Shown here: piece by piece, positions 46,466 through 59,100 of the stretch
Numbering within the stretch: the stretch's first letter is position 1
How the letters are laid out: every line of letters begins with the position of its first letter
Assembly: GCA_963693085.1 (NCBI GenBank)
Contig: OY856409.1
Coordinates: 1,335,769,915-1,335,833,914 of the forward strand
Length of the DNA stretch: 64,000 nucleotides
Source: Alisma plantago-aquatica
Taxonomy: Eukaryota; Streptophyta; Magnoliopsida; Alismatales; Alismataceae
Direction of reading: 5' to 3'
The notes under the pieces: model-generated
Seen by the model: only the letters and a program-made list of their open reading frames with translations
Told to the model about the DNA's origin: nothing
Databases searched by the model: none
Program-made: the position numbers and the translations under genes

Positions 46466-47260
46466 ATCTACCCTAATTCGTGACCAACCTGAGCAGAAGG
46501 GGGCGAGAATGACGAGGGAGTGCGGAATCGTCCGTCTGTGCAGCGCTGTCGGAGCACTAGGGAGGAGAACCGCCGGAGTTCAGTAAGGGACGACGACCAA
46601 CTTCTGCGAACAACTCCTCCAACAGGTGTATGTGGAAGTGGAGAACCTCGCAGCACAAGGAGAGGAATAAGAAGGCACACGGACACTTGCTAGGGTTTCT
46701 TGTTGCCTTGGGCGAGCCAGGGTTTCTTCAGTGTGTCGACAAGACAAATCAATGTCAGGGGTAGGTAGTAGAGAAGACCAGGGCAGGGCATGGGTACCTT
46801 GCTTTTGAGGGAGGTAGCCGCCCAGGTAGACCGGCGGTGACAGACGACATCATTGGTTCTCCACGCGGACGCTTGCCCGACGACCGATGGCCTCCATCCG
46901 CGACCTGCTCGAGGCAGCACCCTTCGCTTTAACGTCTGTCACACACGGACCAACAGTATGCACGATGCGTGACTGTAGCGAAGCGTCGCGAGAGAGAGCG
47001 TCGAGAGGGAGAAGGTTAGGGCGAGAGGGAGAGGGAGGGGCGCGAGGAATCGGGGTCGGGGTGAAATCGGACTGAGAATTGTAATCCTGCCTCGAAGGAG
47101 ACCGGGTTAAACCGGATAATGGGATTCCGTTATCCCAAAATGGAGATCGAAATGGCTTGCCTTCCAAACGTTTTTTTTCGCCCAAACCGGATCGGATTTA
47201 GCCGACGTGGCGCTACACGATGCGGCGTAAACCGGATCCCGTCCGTTGCCAAACAGGGGC
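46466..47260. other. GC-rich right end of Harbinger
   Basis: The right 0.8 kb is clearly GC-rich and CG-rich compared with the rest of the element. It carries a GGGAGAGGGAG-type run (47006-47040), AAACCGGAT repeats (47110-47240) and the terminal CCAAACAGGGGC. This is the 5' side for the minus-strand genes, so it may act as a CG-rich promoter region. Open frames across it look like low-complexity Arg/Pro/Ser and I do not call them. Confidence 0.5.
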
Positions 47261-47263
47261 TAA
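47249..47263 (-). other. Right terminal inverted repeat and TSD of Harbinger
   Basis: CCAAACAGGGGC is followed by TAA (47261-47263), mirroring 27019-27033. Confidence 0.85.
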
Positions 47264-48090
47264 TGTATGTGCGCTGTGGCGTCATGGGTTGTGATTAATG
47301 ATCTGCGACTGCAACAGAGCCTTCTCAAGAAAGGGGAGGCCCTAGCTCACATGTGGTGGATTCACAAGTGGTGACTTGCGACCACGGCTCCAATAAAGGC
47401 TACACACAAAAAGGACAGTAGTTGAAGTACCAACGGCAGAGCTAACCTTGAGAGGAATGAGGAAGTGAAACGGGGATCAAGACAGTCATGTGAGATGTAA
47501 TTTGACAAACATCTTATGATGACCTACACACAGCACTACCCCGTGAATGAGACAAGCCGGATTCTGAGTTAAGAAATATTAATATTAAGCCCGAAGATGG
47601 GTTGAGTTAACCCAGGTATTAGAATCAATTGCAAGCCTGTAAATCCAATTTGAAATTAGTTTCGTCTAAAGACACTCATCCGGGTTGAAACCCACCCAAG
47701 TGGCGCAAAAAGACTAGTCGAAATAGGGCCTTAGAAATGTGTAGATAGCTGACTCATATCCGGACGTCCTCATACGGGTAGAGGTAATCCCTATTAAGCT
47801 TGATTAAAAGTCCACTTTGGGTTGTCTAGCATCGGAGTGGTGTAGAGTTGAGAGGCATGAATTTGATTATCTAAACCGTTCCTTTGCATCCATATCCATA
47901 CAAGTTTTCGTGCGAACTCTAGATCTGATATGTAACCGTGTGTAATCAGCAGTATCCCATGCCAGGTCTGACAAAGAAAGCAAGTGGACAACAAAATCAA
48001 TGGCATCAGACATATATGAGCACGAACATTGTGACCATTACAATCAGAGAGCTCGAGAAAGTTTGGGTATATCTGCATCGCCCGTCGGGA
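47264..48090. other. Host-type spacer, no gene called
   Basis: Unique-looking sequence of intermediate GC content between the Harbinger end and the host gene. Its right part (about 47800-48095) is likely the 3' UTR of the minus-strand gene. No domain or repeat is recognised. Confidence 0.4.
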
Positions 48091-48099
48091 GCTCTCACT

Positions 48100-48662
48100 T
48101 CACTTGTTGGGCGGGGCCAAGAGTGTGTAGACGATCAGCAACGAGACTACAGCGACGGCACCGAAGAGGGTAAAGGATGTGCTTGTCCACGCGGAGAGGT
48201 TCGACCGCTCGGTCCGCCGGATGGGATCGACCTCCTCGGACAACGGGTACTCGGACCGCTGCGGGTTCCAGCTCACGTACTTGTCCGTGTCGAAGCCGAT
48301 TCCGCTGCCCTTCCTTCCCTTCTTGCCCCGATTCTTCTTGGAGGCTGCCTTCTTGAAGCTCGACCACGCCTTGTCCCAGTCCGTCTGCGGCGGGCCCTCC
48401 CCTGGATAAGCAGCGATCAGACAGAGATCGAGGCCGTTGGTTCCCTCGTACATATTTTTTCTAATGGAAAGCCAGGGCGAATATCAAGCGCAAGTTTGGG
48501 GCCATATGCTGTGGAGTAGACCAGGGGAGACGTACCTTCGCCGTCATCTGAGTTGGAGCAGCGAGTGTACAGCTGCCGCCGCCGGGGATAGGGATGAGGC
48601 TGGAGGTGGCTCGCCAGAAAAGCCGCTCTCCCGGGCTGGAGGTGATGCAATTGCTGAAGCAT
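48100..48662 (-). CDS. Candidate host gene: small single-pass membrane protein, likely plastid-targeted
   Basis: The main exon (48444-48100) encodes about 114 residues: TNGLDLCLIAAYPGEGPP, then a WDKAWSSFKK box, a Lys/Arg/Gly stretch, KYVSWNPQRSEYPLSEEVDP, then RTERSNL, and a hydrophobic segment of about 20 residues (FTLFGAVAVVSLLIVYTLL) near the C terminus, consistent with one membrane span. It ends APPNK and TGA. An intron (GTACGT donor at 48535, AG at 48445) leads to a first exon. ATG 48662 gives a Leu/His/Pro/Arg-rich leader resembling a plastid transit peptide, but splices one base out of phase. ATG 48547 gives an in-phase join (MTAK then GTNGLD). I do not recognise the gene by name. The GC-rich 5' part fits a monocot host gene. 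Confidence 0.55.
48445..48535 (-). other. Intron of the candidate host gene
   Basis: The donor AAG|GTACGT and acceptor ACGAG|GGAACC flank 91 bases. The donor is a strong plant consensus. Phase fits the frame starting at ATG 48547, not the longer leader frame from ATG 48662. Confidence 0.55.
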
Positions 48663-48789
48663 CGTCAATGGAGGATCCAACAGAGAGATTGAAATCTGTG
48701 GGGTTTAAAATCGGGGGATACAAAATTGACCGGGATTTGAGAACCACAAAACGCTTCGAGACAGATAGAAGATGTCCCCACACCTGAAT

Positions 48790-49489
48790 CTATCCACCAG
48801 CTGGCATGAGATGAGACGGGGAATGCGATTCTCTTGCTTTTCATTAGAGGCTAGTTTGAAACGATACAAATGAAAACAATGAATTTCTATGTAGGAAGTT
48901 ATCGAACATTTTTGTTTCGTTCAATATCATGAAAGAAATATCCATCAATTTTCAACCCACGATTAGCAAAACAATATATGCAAAGGCTGCTTCCAACTAC
49001 ATCCAACCAAATGTTAATAAACAAAATTATCACATCCAAACACATTATTTGTTGAAATCAATCCTTCTTTTCTATCACTCGTCACCTCTTCTTGAAAACT
49101 TACTTCTTTTCTATCAAACTGGCCTCTTTTTCATTGTTTAGGAAATCAATAAAACCTTCACTAAATGCAAGGGTTGTTGGCTGATGAAACAAAACTTTGA
49201 TCTATATCATACAAAGGGTATCACATGAGTTTAAACCTATAGCTTACTTAGCCTAAAATTTCAAGAATATTCTTTGAGGTTATCGCAAACATACGGAAGT
49301 AATATTACACTAGCTTGTCAATGGGAATATAGCTAGTGCATTATGATAATGTGACCTCACTATAACTACTTGGACCTAGATGAAATGCCACAATATACAA
49401 AATTGTGATATAAAGTTTTTTATGGGTGTGTAATTGGAAGTCTTCAACACTTAGAGTTGTTTTGGATTTCACCTAGATGAAGAAAGTGG
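48790..49489. other. Spacer, no gene
   Basis: AT-rich DNA upstream of the candidate host gene. The part nearest 48790 should contain its promoter, but I see no clear TATA box. Nothing else is recognised. Confidence 0.4.
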
Positions 49490-49499
49490 ATTGTAGTTT

Positions 49500-49895
49500 G
49501 CGCCAACACAATCATGTCCCCAGTGAGGATGAATGATCAAAAAGAACGAAATCTAACTCTATTAAGGGATAAGGTTGAGGTTGCTCTAAACTCAACGCAA
49601 CAATGTCACTATGCCACAAAAGAGGTTTAAATGCAATTCATTGGTGTATGTTTATGTGATGTTGACGAGTAATGGAAATATGGCTAAAGTGGATTACAGC
49701 CAAGAACGCTATAAACACGCTTTGGAAGTTGAAACTTAAATTCTAATATAGCAGTTTTGCCAATCAACCATCTAGGAGATGAAGTTGATTTGGATGAAGT
49801 GGATATCCCAAAATGTTGTGTGCGGTTTCTGGGGTCCTTCATTTATATGAGAGGTGAAGTGCAAGATGGTCCATCTAATAAGATCATCACATAAT
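49500..49895 (+). pseudogene. LINE (non-LTR) reverse transcriptase remnant
   Basis: The plus strand at 49780-49893 reads a frame with DIPKCCVRFLGSFIYMRGEV and VQDGPSNKI, which resembles the conserved FRYLGS..G...D...RI block in the C-terminal part of plant LINE reverse transcriptases. Upstream, decayed frames (49510-49640) have a spacing reminiscent of the preceding region, but stops and frameshifts intervene. No 5' part, endonuclease or poly-A tail is visible. Confidence 0.55.
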
Positions 49896-49929
49896 AATGT
49901 GACTGGATATTATTAGAGAATAAGATTTC

Positions 49930-50169
49930 AATAAAGAGTAGGACCCGAGAGGGATCCACTTATTACTTATGGAGGAATAAATATCATCCAATCCAACCAC
50001 ACCAACGAGCATGATGGAAGAGAGACATTTTATTTTATATCTCAAAAGTATGATATAGAAAAGAAAATCAATTATAGGACAAAAGAAATAGACTATTATA
50101 TTATGACAAGAATAATTTATTTATATTGTTCCTCACCACAAGGGTGACATTATAAAAAGAAAAAGGTAC
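49930..50169 (-). repeat. Old diverged fragment related to LTR B
   Basis: AAAGAGTAGGACCCGAGAGG (about 49935-49954) and the following GGATCCACTT resemble the LTR B start AAAGAGTGGGACCCGAAAGG. Further on, TATTGTTCCTCACCACAAGGGTGACATTATA (split over 50120-50155) resembles the LTR B stretch around 50283-50315. The order and spacing agree, but the identity is much lower than among LTRs B1, B2 and B3. It is an older relative that abuts the younger array directly. Confidence 0.6.
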
Positions 50170-53100
50170 TGTAAAGAGTGGGACCCGAAAGGGGATCCAC
50201 TCAAATGATATAATACAAGAGCCATGTAATAATAAAGCAGCGGAATCAAAACTATTACAAAGTCACTTCATGATTCATTTATACAATTGTTCCACACCAT
50301 AATAGGTGATTTTACAAAATTTTGAACTAAGCACAACTAAGCCAGTAGTAGAGGGTAACCCACCCATTCCAAGCTATCATTAAGTTCATGTCGTGTTAGC
50401 GATCTTTTTGAGCTCATGTCTTCCAATGTACCTAAACCTGGGTGGAAGGGAACATCACCCAGAACATAGGAAACAACAAAGAGGTCAGCAAAGGTTGAGT
50501 ATGTACATATATAAAACACTTTGAGCATTATATAGGGTTAAAAGTGCAAAAAGAGATGTTCCCACAAGAAAAGGGGGCTACTTACAAGTAGGTATGTTCA
50601 AGAGAAAAGTAACTAAAGAAATGAAGTAAAAGAAATGAGGCATATTAAATTCATATTATAAGCATGATAATAAAAGTGTGTCTTGCCATAACAATCATCC
50701 ACATATTCATATTAAAACAAAAAACATTTGCATGCATAACAATGTAGACTAAATATACCTAAAATAGGGCCATAACACCTTAGGATCATGGCCTAAAAGA
50801 AATAAGGGTGGAAACGCACACCCCGGGAGGAATACGCACGCCCTATATAAGTATAGTTGTACATAAAAACCACTATTCTAGATATTCTAGTCAAACACGT
50901 AGCATGCATAAATAGAGTGGCAAGACTAACATTTTAGTCAATTTCACATAAAATGGGAATCATAGAAGGAGGGGTCCAAAGACCCATTATAAAAGAATAT
51001 TCCAACAATCACATGAATTTATATGAATCAAAAGCAGAAAGTATGAATGTCCAACAATTGGATTTTAAATAAGATTGATAGTTCAAGAGATGCCTCATTA
51101 AAGAAATGTAGGTTCAGTCAAATAATGCCCAAAATAAAATAGAGAATGTACATACCTTATGATTAGACCTAGATATTCAATAACACCTCCTAAGCACAGG
51201 GTCAGGGTTGTCTCAACCTAGTCACAATATATGTGCACTCAATTAATATAAAATACATTAAACTCCTTGTTCAGAAATCGACCCTACTATAGGTTGGAAA
51301 TATGGTCGTGAAACCTATCCGAATAAATCATTCATATTTTTCTGATTTCAAAAACATATTTATTTGTATTTTTCTACTGAACCAATGAATAGTTATGATT
51401 TTTACAAGTTAAAGTCGTTTTCTAATTAAAAAGGAAAACAAAATTGCATATTGACCTTAAGTACCCTCAAATGAAAAACAACTATTAACATGAATGTGAC
51501 ACTGCAACTATGATCGAGAACATTTGATCACTCCTTGGTTAAACACAGGTCATATTGTGTGAATTGTCATGAATACCCCACGTGGGTATCAATGCTCGAA
51601 CCCAGGCTCCATGGGCCTGACTGGGCTTTCACCCCAGGGATTGATTGTCAGTTGTCTCGTGCCATTGCAGCTTCAACATCTCAATTCTGGGAGTAAAACC
51701 TTGCTCTAGGTATCCAAGAAGGTGGGCGACCAGTCCAGTGGCTCCGCCTTGATAGACAGGAAATAGGGAGCCTCGATATCTGTCCTTTGGTCGTAGGGAG
51801 ACGAGGAACAACTCGTTCTTCCAAGGAGGTGGCAAACTAGGGGAATCTGGGAACTGAAAATGGCTGGACAAGGTGGAATGGAAGAACGAAGGCATTAGTG
51901 ACCTTCTACTGGGTCTGACAAACTCATATGTCATATTTCTAGGTCAGAGAATAGCCAGATAGGCCTGACAAAGGAAAACACTAGCGACATGTAGCTTCAG
52001 GATTTCTGAGTTGAAGGCTTAAAATGGTGATCTCATTTCAGCTTCCGATCAGAAACATTCACTAAAGCTCTGCTAAAATATCAGGATGGGTTTGGATGGG
52101 ATTCTAGGGTTAGGGATCTGTGAAGCCCCTTCGTGATAGGGAAACAAGAATAGAGGAGTTCGGCGACGCTACTGGATAGAGCAAACCAGAGAAAACTAAG
52201 GCGAAGCGAATGCAAGAAATGATAGTGGAATAGGGTAGGTCTGTTACCGTACAATGAATTTGACTTCTGTGGCATGAAGGAGGGCAGCGGGTCTCCAGTT
52301 ATTAGGGAAGAAGCTCAACTTGGAAGATGAGGATCAGTAGACTACAGTTAAATTGATTACATAGGAGTCTTTTTCTAGGGCTATCGGTGCCAGGGACCCC
52401 AAGATACAACGGTGGGTGTCACTAGTTGTGGCTCCGTGGTAACACATTGATGGGGGCTGGTCGGTGGCTTTGGGCATTTTGTATCCAAGGCTTGAGAGGA
52501 AGTGAGATAGGTACCACTGGAACTGGCGTGGCAAGACAGATCAAAGGGCGAAGAAATCGTGAGAAGTCGTTGCTTGCGGGGTGAGAACGACGATGAGGAG
52601 ATCAAAGGTGTTGAACCGGTCCTGCACGCAGTGGAAATCGGGGAAAGAGGAAGATGAAGTCCACCTCTCGAATACCCGATCTGCCAGAAGTCCACGTGAC
52701 TCACATAACAGTTAATAAAATCATGACTTTATTCCTAAGTCAGTGTGACAATGATTGAAATGAAATAAACCATTTTAACTTATATATTTACTTCTAAACC
52801 ACCATTAAGAGTGCATTTGATATTCGATTAAGCTCAAAATATATATGTTAGTTAATTTGGGTGTGAGGAACACGAATCTGATCCCATTTTTACAATTTGA
52901 TATTATTTGTGTAATATTTACTCCATTATACACTTAATCATACAATTAGGGTTATAAGCTCATCCTAGTGGTAAAAAAGGGTTAAACCTTTTGATGTAAC
53001 TCCAATTTCCTCACTTTAAGACCCTAGGGACATACTAGGGTATTCAATTATGAATTGTGCTACAATTTCATATCATCATTCACCAACTTCCAATGATTCA

Positions 53101-53775
53101 ATTAGGGCCATAACTTCCTCACAATTCATGACCATGGGATTGTAATCAGTCAAAAGTGGCTATTAGATTCCTACCAAGTTTAATGAATCTAAACAAAAGG
53201 AATTATGGTTACTAAGAGATGTCTAATTGAAAAAATAGTAAAAAATAAAAAAGAGGAAAAAGGGGGATTGGATAACAACATAGTCGATAAAGGGCCTAGA
53301 AGAAAGGGTGATAAAGTCTAGAATTGAGTATGTTACAGTTTGAGATATATTTTCCACATGATATACTTAGTCATTTGATTAGGGTTTTATACTTATGCTA
53401 ATGGAAATATTGGGCAAATCCTTTTTGAATTGTCTTTGATTCTCTCACTCTAGACCCAAGGATCACACTATGGTTTTAAATTAATACTGGGACCATGGTC
53501 TGGTAATACTATTCATCAATTTCCCTTAATTATATTATTGGAGTTAATACATCCTAAGATTCCATGACTATGCGTTCTCAATGAGTCAATTAGGGTTATA
53601 AAGTCCCAAAAATGCTTAATCTATCATCAATTAGTGAATTACACATACTAAAAGGTATGTATTCAAAAGAAGGTCAAATAGAGAGAAAGAAGGAGGTTGG
53701 ATATCACACAGACGAGTAGGGCCCTAGAAGAATGGAGGATTAGCCTATGTGTCTGGAATTGAGTATGTTACAACA
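50170..53775 (-). repeat. LTR B1 of family B
   Basis: A 3606-base LTR from TGTAAAGAGTGGGACCCG to GAGTATGTTACAACA. It aligns from end to end with B2, with a stretch of about 34 bases near 51390-51431 absent from B2. Two GC-richer patches (51590-51910 and 52080-52690) contain short open frames repeated in B2, but no protein family is recognised. Confidence 0.88.
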
Positions 53776-56146
53776 CTCCACCCCTTAAAGAGGATTTCGT
53801 CCCCGAAATCAATCCACTGCTAGTCATGAGTACTAGTTTGTTCTATAGATCCTCATCTTCCACCACTTAAGCATGAATGACCAATCTTCATATACAAATT
53901 TCCCAATAGAACCATTCAGATTGTGACTGCTAAATTGGTGAACTACTCTTGCCTATAAAAATTGATACTCAAGCACCATGATTCCTATCATTATTACTAC
54001 TAAGGAAAGTTTACTTATCAACTTTATCATCATCATCATAAACATCATTAACATTTTATTATTTATAATGGTCACTTTATGTATGACGTGCATATATGTC
54101 TTATTTTCCTTCCAGTATTAGGGTTATATCTTAACTTTAATTTATTTATGAATTATATCAAGGGGGGTTAAATAATGATCTGTTACTTGTCTAAGACAAC
54201 ACTTTTACTTTAATAGACATATTAGGGTTGAGGTGTAAGTTTAGGATTTTATGTGCCAACGGATTTTCTCGTTCATATATGAACACTATAGTGTGTTGTA
54301 TGCAACTATTTGAATTTCTCCTTTACGAGTTAACTTTACACATTACATTAGACATGTTTTGATTACTGTGTAGTCAATCCCCTATCACTTCTATTTATCA
54401 TGGTCAAATGGAAATGTTCAAAAATTCCATCATACTTAGTATGTTCACCCTAGCCTATAATGTATAGTCATCCCTGCCAATGAATTTTTAGCAATTTGGG
54501 GTATAGTATATTAATTTGAGCCTTTAAGTGTAATTTACTTTTATCTCCATCTGACTTAAGCACGTCCTTAAGGGTAATTCAAGAATACATTTTAAAATAT
54601 GTTTTGATTATCAAAGTTACATTTATGATGGTGTGATTAGCAAGTCTCGTCTAGAATTCTCAGTTTGGTAGCCTCTACATAATTTTAACATTATTGCTAG
54701 GAGTTATTCAAGTTTTACTCATTGTAGCTGTTATTATTCCTGGTTATGCCTATTAACTAGATTGTACGGGAACTCCACCCCTTAAAAGGCTAAAACTATA
54801 ACTTTAGGCATAGCCAAGAGGGGAAAAAGAGTGGATCCGCAAGGTCTTATATATTTAAAACTAACTATGTCAATCTTAGGCCTAGGGTATTAGGATTGAA
54901 CATGTCAACTAAGGGTACTTCACTAAAGGGCTTCTCTACTACTCAACTTACTTGTGGTGGTTACTTGGTTCTGAAAATCATCGATGAGATCATAAAAAGA
55001 AAAATAATCTTTTGTACATATAATTTAATAATGAAAATAAGTTTTAGCGATAAAGGACTGGCGATGAAGATGCAAAATTGGTGCCAAAATTGATCCGAGA
55101 ACCAAGTCAGACACCTACCACAACCTGACACACACCTTACTATCCTATAATCACTTCCTTCTACAAAAGAGGTATGATCCTCCTATCATTTAAAAGGGTC
55201 ATGTGATAATTCTCTAATATCCAAGCAATGAGAGAGAGAAGGGAGTATATTTCTCATAGCCAGCAATCGGTCAAAACCTACCCAAGCATGACATCCACCA
55301 TTTCCTATGTCATTCTTAATCATAATCTCCACTATCTCATCCCAAGTCCTAATCGAAACATGAGATTACCCAACATGATAGGCAATGGTTTAGGGTTTTA
55401 TCCACCGTAGTTCCTTTACATGATAAGGTAACCTATATAGTCCAGATACCCATCTCAATCACTAGGTAAACCAAGTACTCTGAGAGAGGTGATAATTTAA
55501 GTATGCCTACTATAACATTTAGCTCCATCAATAAATTCCAATACACAAGAATAACAAACCAATGAGGGTGGAATTTAGCCCTTGAGGGGATGGCATCAGG
55601 GCATAGCTATCCTAATATACTCACATTGAGGGCAAGGCGTGCTATAAACAAAGTTGATCTACTTTAGGATAATACTTAACATCAAAGGAATCTTAATCCT
55701 TATTTTAATTTAGGATTTTGTATTTTGCGTTCATGCATGCTTAGTAACCAAGTGAATGTATGCTAGGCATGCTAGATCAACGTCACATAAAAGGAGTCAC
55801 ATGTAATAACTAGGGTTACACCTAGCTATGAATGTCCAAGTCAACCTACACATAATGTAGTCTAGATAGCCTCCCTTAAATCAGGGGATATATCACTAGA
55901 AAAGAAGCCCCACAGAGAGGGTAGGGTAGTCTTGGTTTGTCCCATACTATGCTTACACAACTGATGTGTTGTAAGAAGAGGTATTGACCAATTTTAGAAG
56001 GGATTGAAATACTAATTGGTAAACCACTACAAAAAAATAGGTCTGACAATAACCTCTAAAAGGTCGTCTAAGCACCTAATTAAGGAACAATGTAGGATAA
56101 CTTGAAATAGTTAATTTACCGACTACTTTTGGCTCTGATACCATTT
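53776..56146 (-). mobile_element. Internal unit B1, non-coding
   Basis: It starts with the pyrimidine tract and the shared motif AGGATTTCGTCCCCGAAATC (53791-53810) and ends with the primer site 56131-56143. A Lys/Ile-rich frame of 65 codons at 54896-55093 recurs in the second unit. It looks like AT-rich non-coding DNA rather than a gene, so I do not call it. Confidence 0.8.
56131..56143 (-). other. Primer binding site, tRNA-iMet (B1)
   Basis: The minus strand reads TGGTATCAGAGCC, 13 bases complementary to initiator tRNA-Met, three bases from the LTR B2 border. Confidence 0.87.
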
Positions 56147-59100
56147 TGTAAAGAGTGGGACCCGAAAGGGGATCCACTCAAATGATATAATACAAGAGCC
56201 ATGTAATAATAAAGCAGCGGAATCAAAACTATTACAAAGTCACTTCATGATTCATTTATACAATTGTTCCACACCATAATAGGTGATTTTACAAAAACTT
56301 GAACTAAGCACAACTAAGCCAGTAGCAAAGGGTAACCCATCCATTCAAAGCTATCCTTAAGTTCATGTCATGTTAGCGATCTTTTTGAGCTCATGTCTTT
56401 CAATGTACCTAAACCTGGGTGGAAGGGAACATCACCCAGAACATAGGAAACAACAAAGAGGTCAGCAAAGGCTGAGTATGTACATATATAAAACACTTTG
56501 GGCATTATATAGGGTTAAAATTGCAAAAAGAAATGTTCCCACAAGAAAAGGGGGCTACTTGCAAGTAGGTATGTTCAAGAGAAAAGTAACAAAAGAAATG
56601 AAGCAAAAGAAATGAGGCATATTAAATTCATATTACAAGCATGATAATAAAAGTGTGTCTTGCCATAACAATCATCCACAGATTCATATTAAAACAAAAA
56701 TCATTTGCATGCATAACAATGTAGACTAAATATACCTAAAACAGGGCCATAACACCGTAGGATCATGGCCTAAAAGAAATAAGGGTGGAAACGCACACCC
56801 CGGGCGGAATATGCACGCCCTATATAAGTATGGTTGTACATAAGTACCACTATTCTAGATATTCTAGTCAAACACGTAGCATGCATAAATAGAGTGGCAA
56901 GACTAACATTTTAGTCAATTTTACATAAAATGGGAATCATAAAAGGAGGGGTCCAAAGACCCATTATAAATGAATATTCCAACAATCACATGAATTTATA
57001 TGAAACAAAAGCAGAAAGTATGAATGTCCAACAATTGGATTTTAAATAAGATTGATAGTTCAAGAGATGCCTCATTAAATAAATGTAGGTTCAGTCAAAT
57101 AATGCCCAAAATAAAATAGAGAATGTACATACCTTATGATCAGACCTAGATATTCAATAACACCTCCTAGGCACAGGGTCAAGGTTGTCTCAACCTAGTC
57201 ACAATATATGTGCACTCAATTAATATAAAATACATTAAACTCCTTGCTCAGAAATAGACCCTACTATAGGTTGGAAATATGGTTGTGAAACCTATCCGAA
57301 TAAATGAGTCGTGTTTTCCTAATTTCAAAAACATATTTATTTGTATTTTTCTACTGAACCATTGAATAGTTATGAGGAAAACAAAATTGCATATTGACCA
57401 TAAGTACCCTCAAATGAAATGCAACTATTAACATGAATGTGACACTGCAACTATGATCGAGAACATTTGATCACTCCTTGGTTAAACACAGGTCACATTG
57501 TGTGAATTGTCATGAATACCCCTCGTGGGTATCAATGGTCGAACCCAGGCTCCATGGGCATGACTGGGCTTTCACCCCAGGGATTGATTTCCAGTCGTCT
57601 CGTGCCATTACAGCTTCAACATCTCAATTCTGGGAGCAAAACCTTGTGCTAGGTATCCAAGCAGGCGAGCGACCAGTACAGTGGCTTCGCCTTGACAGAC
57701 AGGAAATAGGGAGCCTCGATATCTGTCCTTTGGTCGTAGGGACACGAGGAACAACTCGTTCTGCCAAGGAGGTGGCAAACTAGGGGAATCTGGGAACTGA
57801 AAATGGTTGGACAAGGTGGAATGGAAGAACGAAGGCATTAGTGACCTTCTACTGGGTCTGACAAACTCATATGTCGTATTTCCAGGTCAGAGAACGACCA
57901 GATAGGCCTGACAAAGGAAAACACTAGCGACAGGTAGCTTCAGGATTTCTGAGTTGAAGGCTTAAAATGGTGATCTCATTTCAGCTTCCGATCAGAAACA
58001 TTCACTAAAGCTCTGCTAAAATATCAGGATGGGTTTGGATGGGATTCTAGGGTTAGGGATCTGTGAAGCCCCTTCGTGATAGGGAAACAAGAATAGAGGA
58101 GTTCGGCGACGCTACTGGATAGAGCAAACCAGAGAAAACTAAGGCGAAGCGAATGCAAGAAATGACAGTGGAATAGGGTAGGTCTGTTACCGTACAACTA
58201 ATTTGACTTCTGTGGCATGAAGGAGGGCAGCGGGTCTCCAGTTATTAGGGAAGAAGCTCAACCTGGAAGATGAGGATCAGTAGACTGCAGTTAAATTGAT
58301 TACATAGGAGTCTTTTTCTAGGGCTATCGGTGCCAGGGACCCCAAGATACAACGGTGGGTGTCACTAGTTGTGGCTCCGTGGTAACACATTGATGGGGGT
58401 GGTCGGTGGCTTTGGGCATTTTGTATCCAAGGCTTGAGAGGCAGTGAGATAGGTACCACTGGAACTGGCGTGGCAAGACGGATCAAAGGGCGAAGAAATC
58501 GTGAGAAGTCGTTGCTTGCGGGGTGAGAACGACGATGAGGAGATCAAAGGTGTTGAACCGGTCCTGCACGCAGTGGAAATCGGGGAAAGAGGAAGATGAA
58601 GTCCACCTCTCGAATACCCGATCTGCCAGAAGTCCGCGTGACTCACATAACAGTTAATAAAATCATGACTTTATTCCTAAGTCAGTGTGACAATGATTGA
58701 AATGAAATAAACCATTTTAACTTATATATTTACTTCTAAACCACCATTAAGAGTGCATTTGATATTCGATTAAGCTCAAAATATATATGTTAGTTAATTT
58801 GGGTGTGAGGAACACGAATCTGATCCCATTTTTACAATTTGATATTATTTTTGTAATATTTACTCCATTATACACTTAATCATACAATTAGGGTTATAAG
58901 CTCATCCTAGTGGTCAAAAAGGGTTAAACCTTTTGATGTAACTCCAATTTCCTCACTTTAAGACCCTAGGGTCATACTAGGGTATTCAATTATGAATTGT
59001 GCTACAATTTCATATCATCATTCACCAACTTCCAATGATTCAATTAGGGCCATAACTTCCTCACAATTCATGACCATGGGATTGTAATCAGTCGAAAGTG

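Larger units (their letters stand above)
27022..47260 (-). mobile_element. PIF/Harbinger DNA transposon with nested CACTA
   Basis: The left end reads GCCCCTGTTTGG at 27022 and the right end CCAAACAGGGGC at 47260, a perfect 12-base terminal inverted repeat. TAA flanks both sides (27019-27021 and 47261-47263), the TWA-type target duplication of PIF/Harbinger elements. Inside, on the minus strand, are a Myb/SANT gene and a DDE transposase of the same superfamily. The span is 20,239 bases, of which 9,695 are a later CACTA insertion with its duplicated target, leaving about 10.5 kb. The element carries three further gene-like regions, which is unusual. All its genes carry nonsense codons where I could check, so it appears dead. 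Confidence 0.85.

Noticed and set aside
46466..47185. Open frames in the GC-rich Harbinger right end
   Set aside because: High GC lengthens chance frames on both strands; translations are Arg/Pro/Ser-rich low complexity with no domain.
48095..48519. Alternative open frames on both strands over the host gene
   Set aside because: They are shadows of the GC-rich exon. Only the frame ending APPNK shows a coherent membrane protein with a plausible splice junction.
51629..52704. Overlapping open frames in GC-richer patches of LTR B1, repeated in B2
   Set aside because: They lie inside an LTR, in several frames, without a protein family signature; repetition is explained by LTR identity.
54896..55093. 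Lys/Ile-rich 65-codon frame repeated at 60846-61040 in both family B interiors
   Set aside because: It is repeated only because the interiors are duplicated. The composition is that of AT-rich non-coding DNA, and its extent differs between copies.
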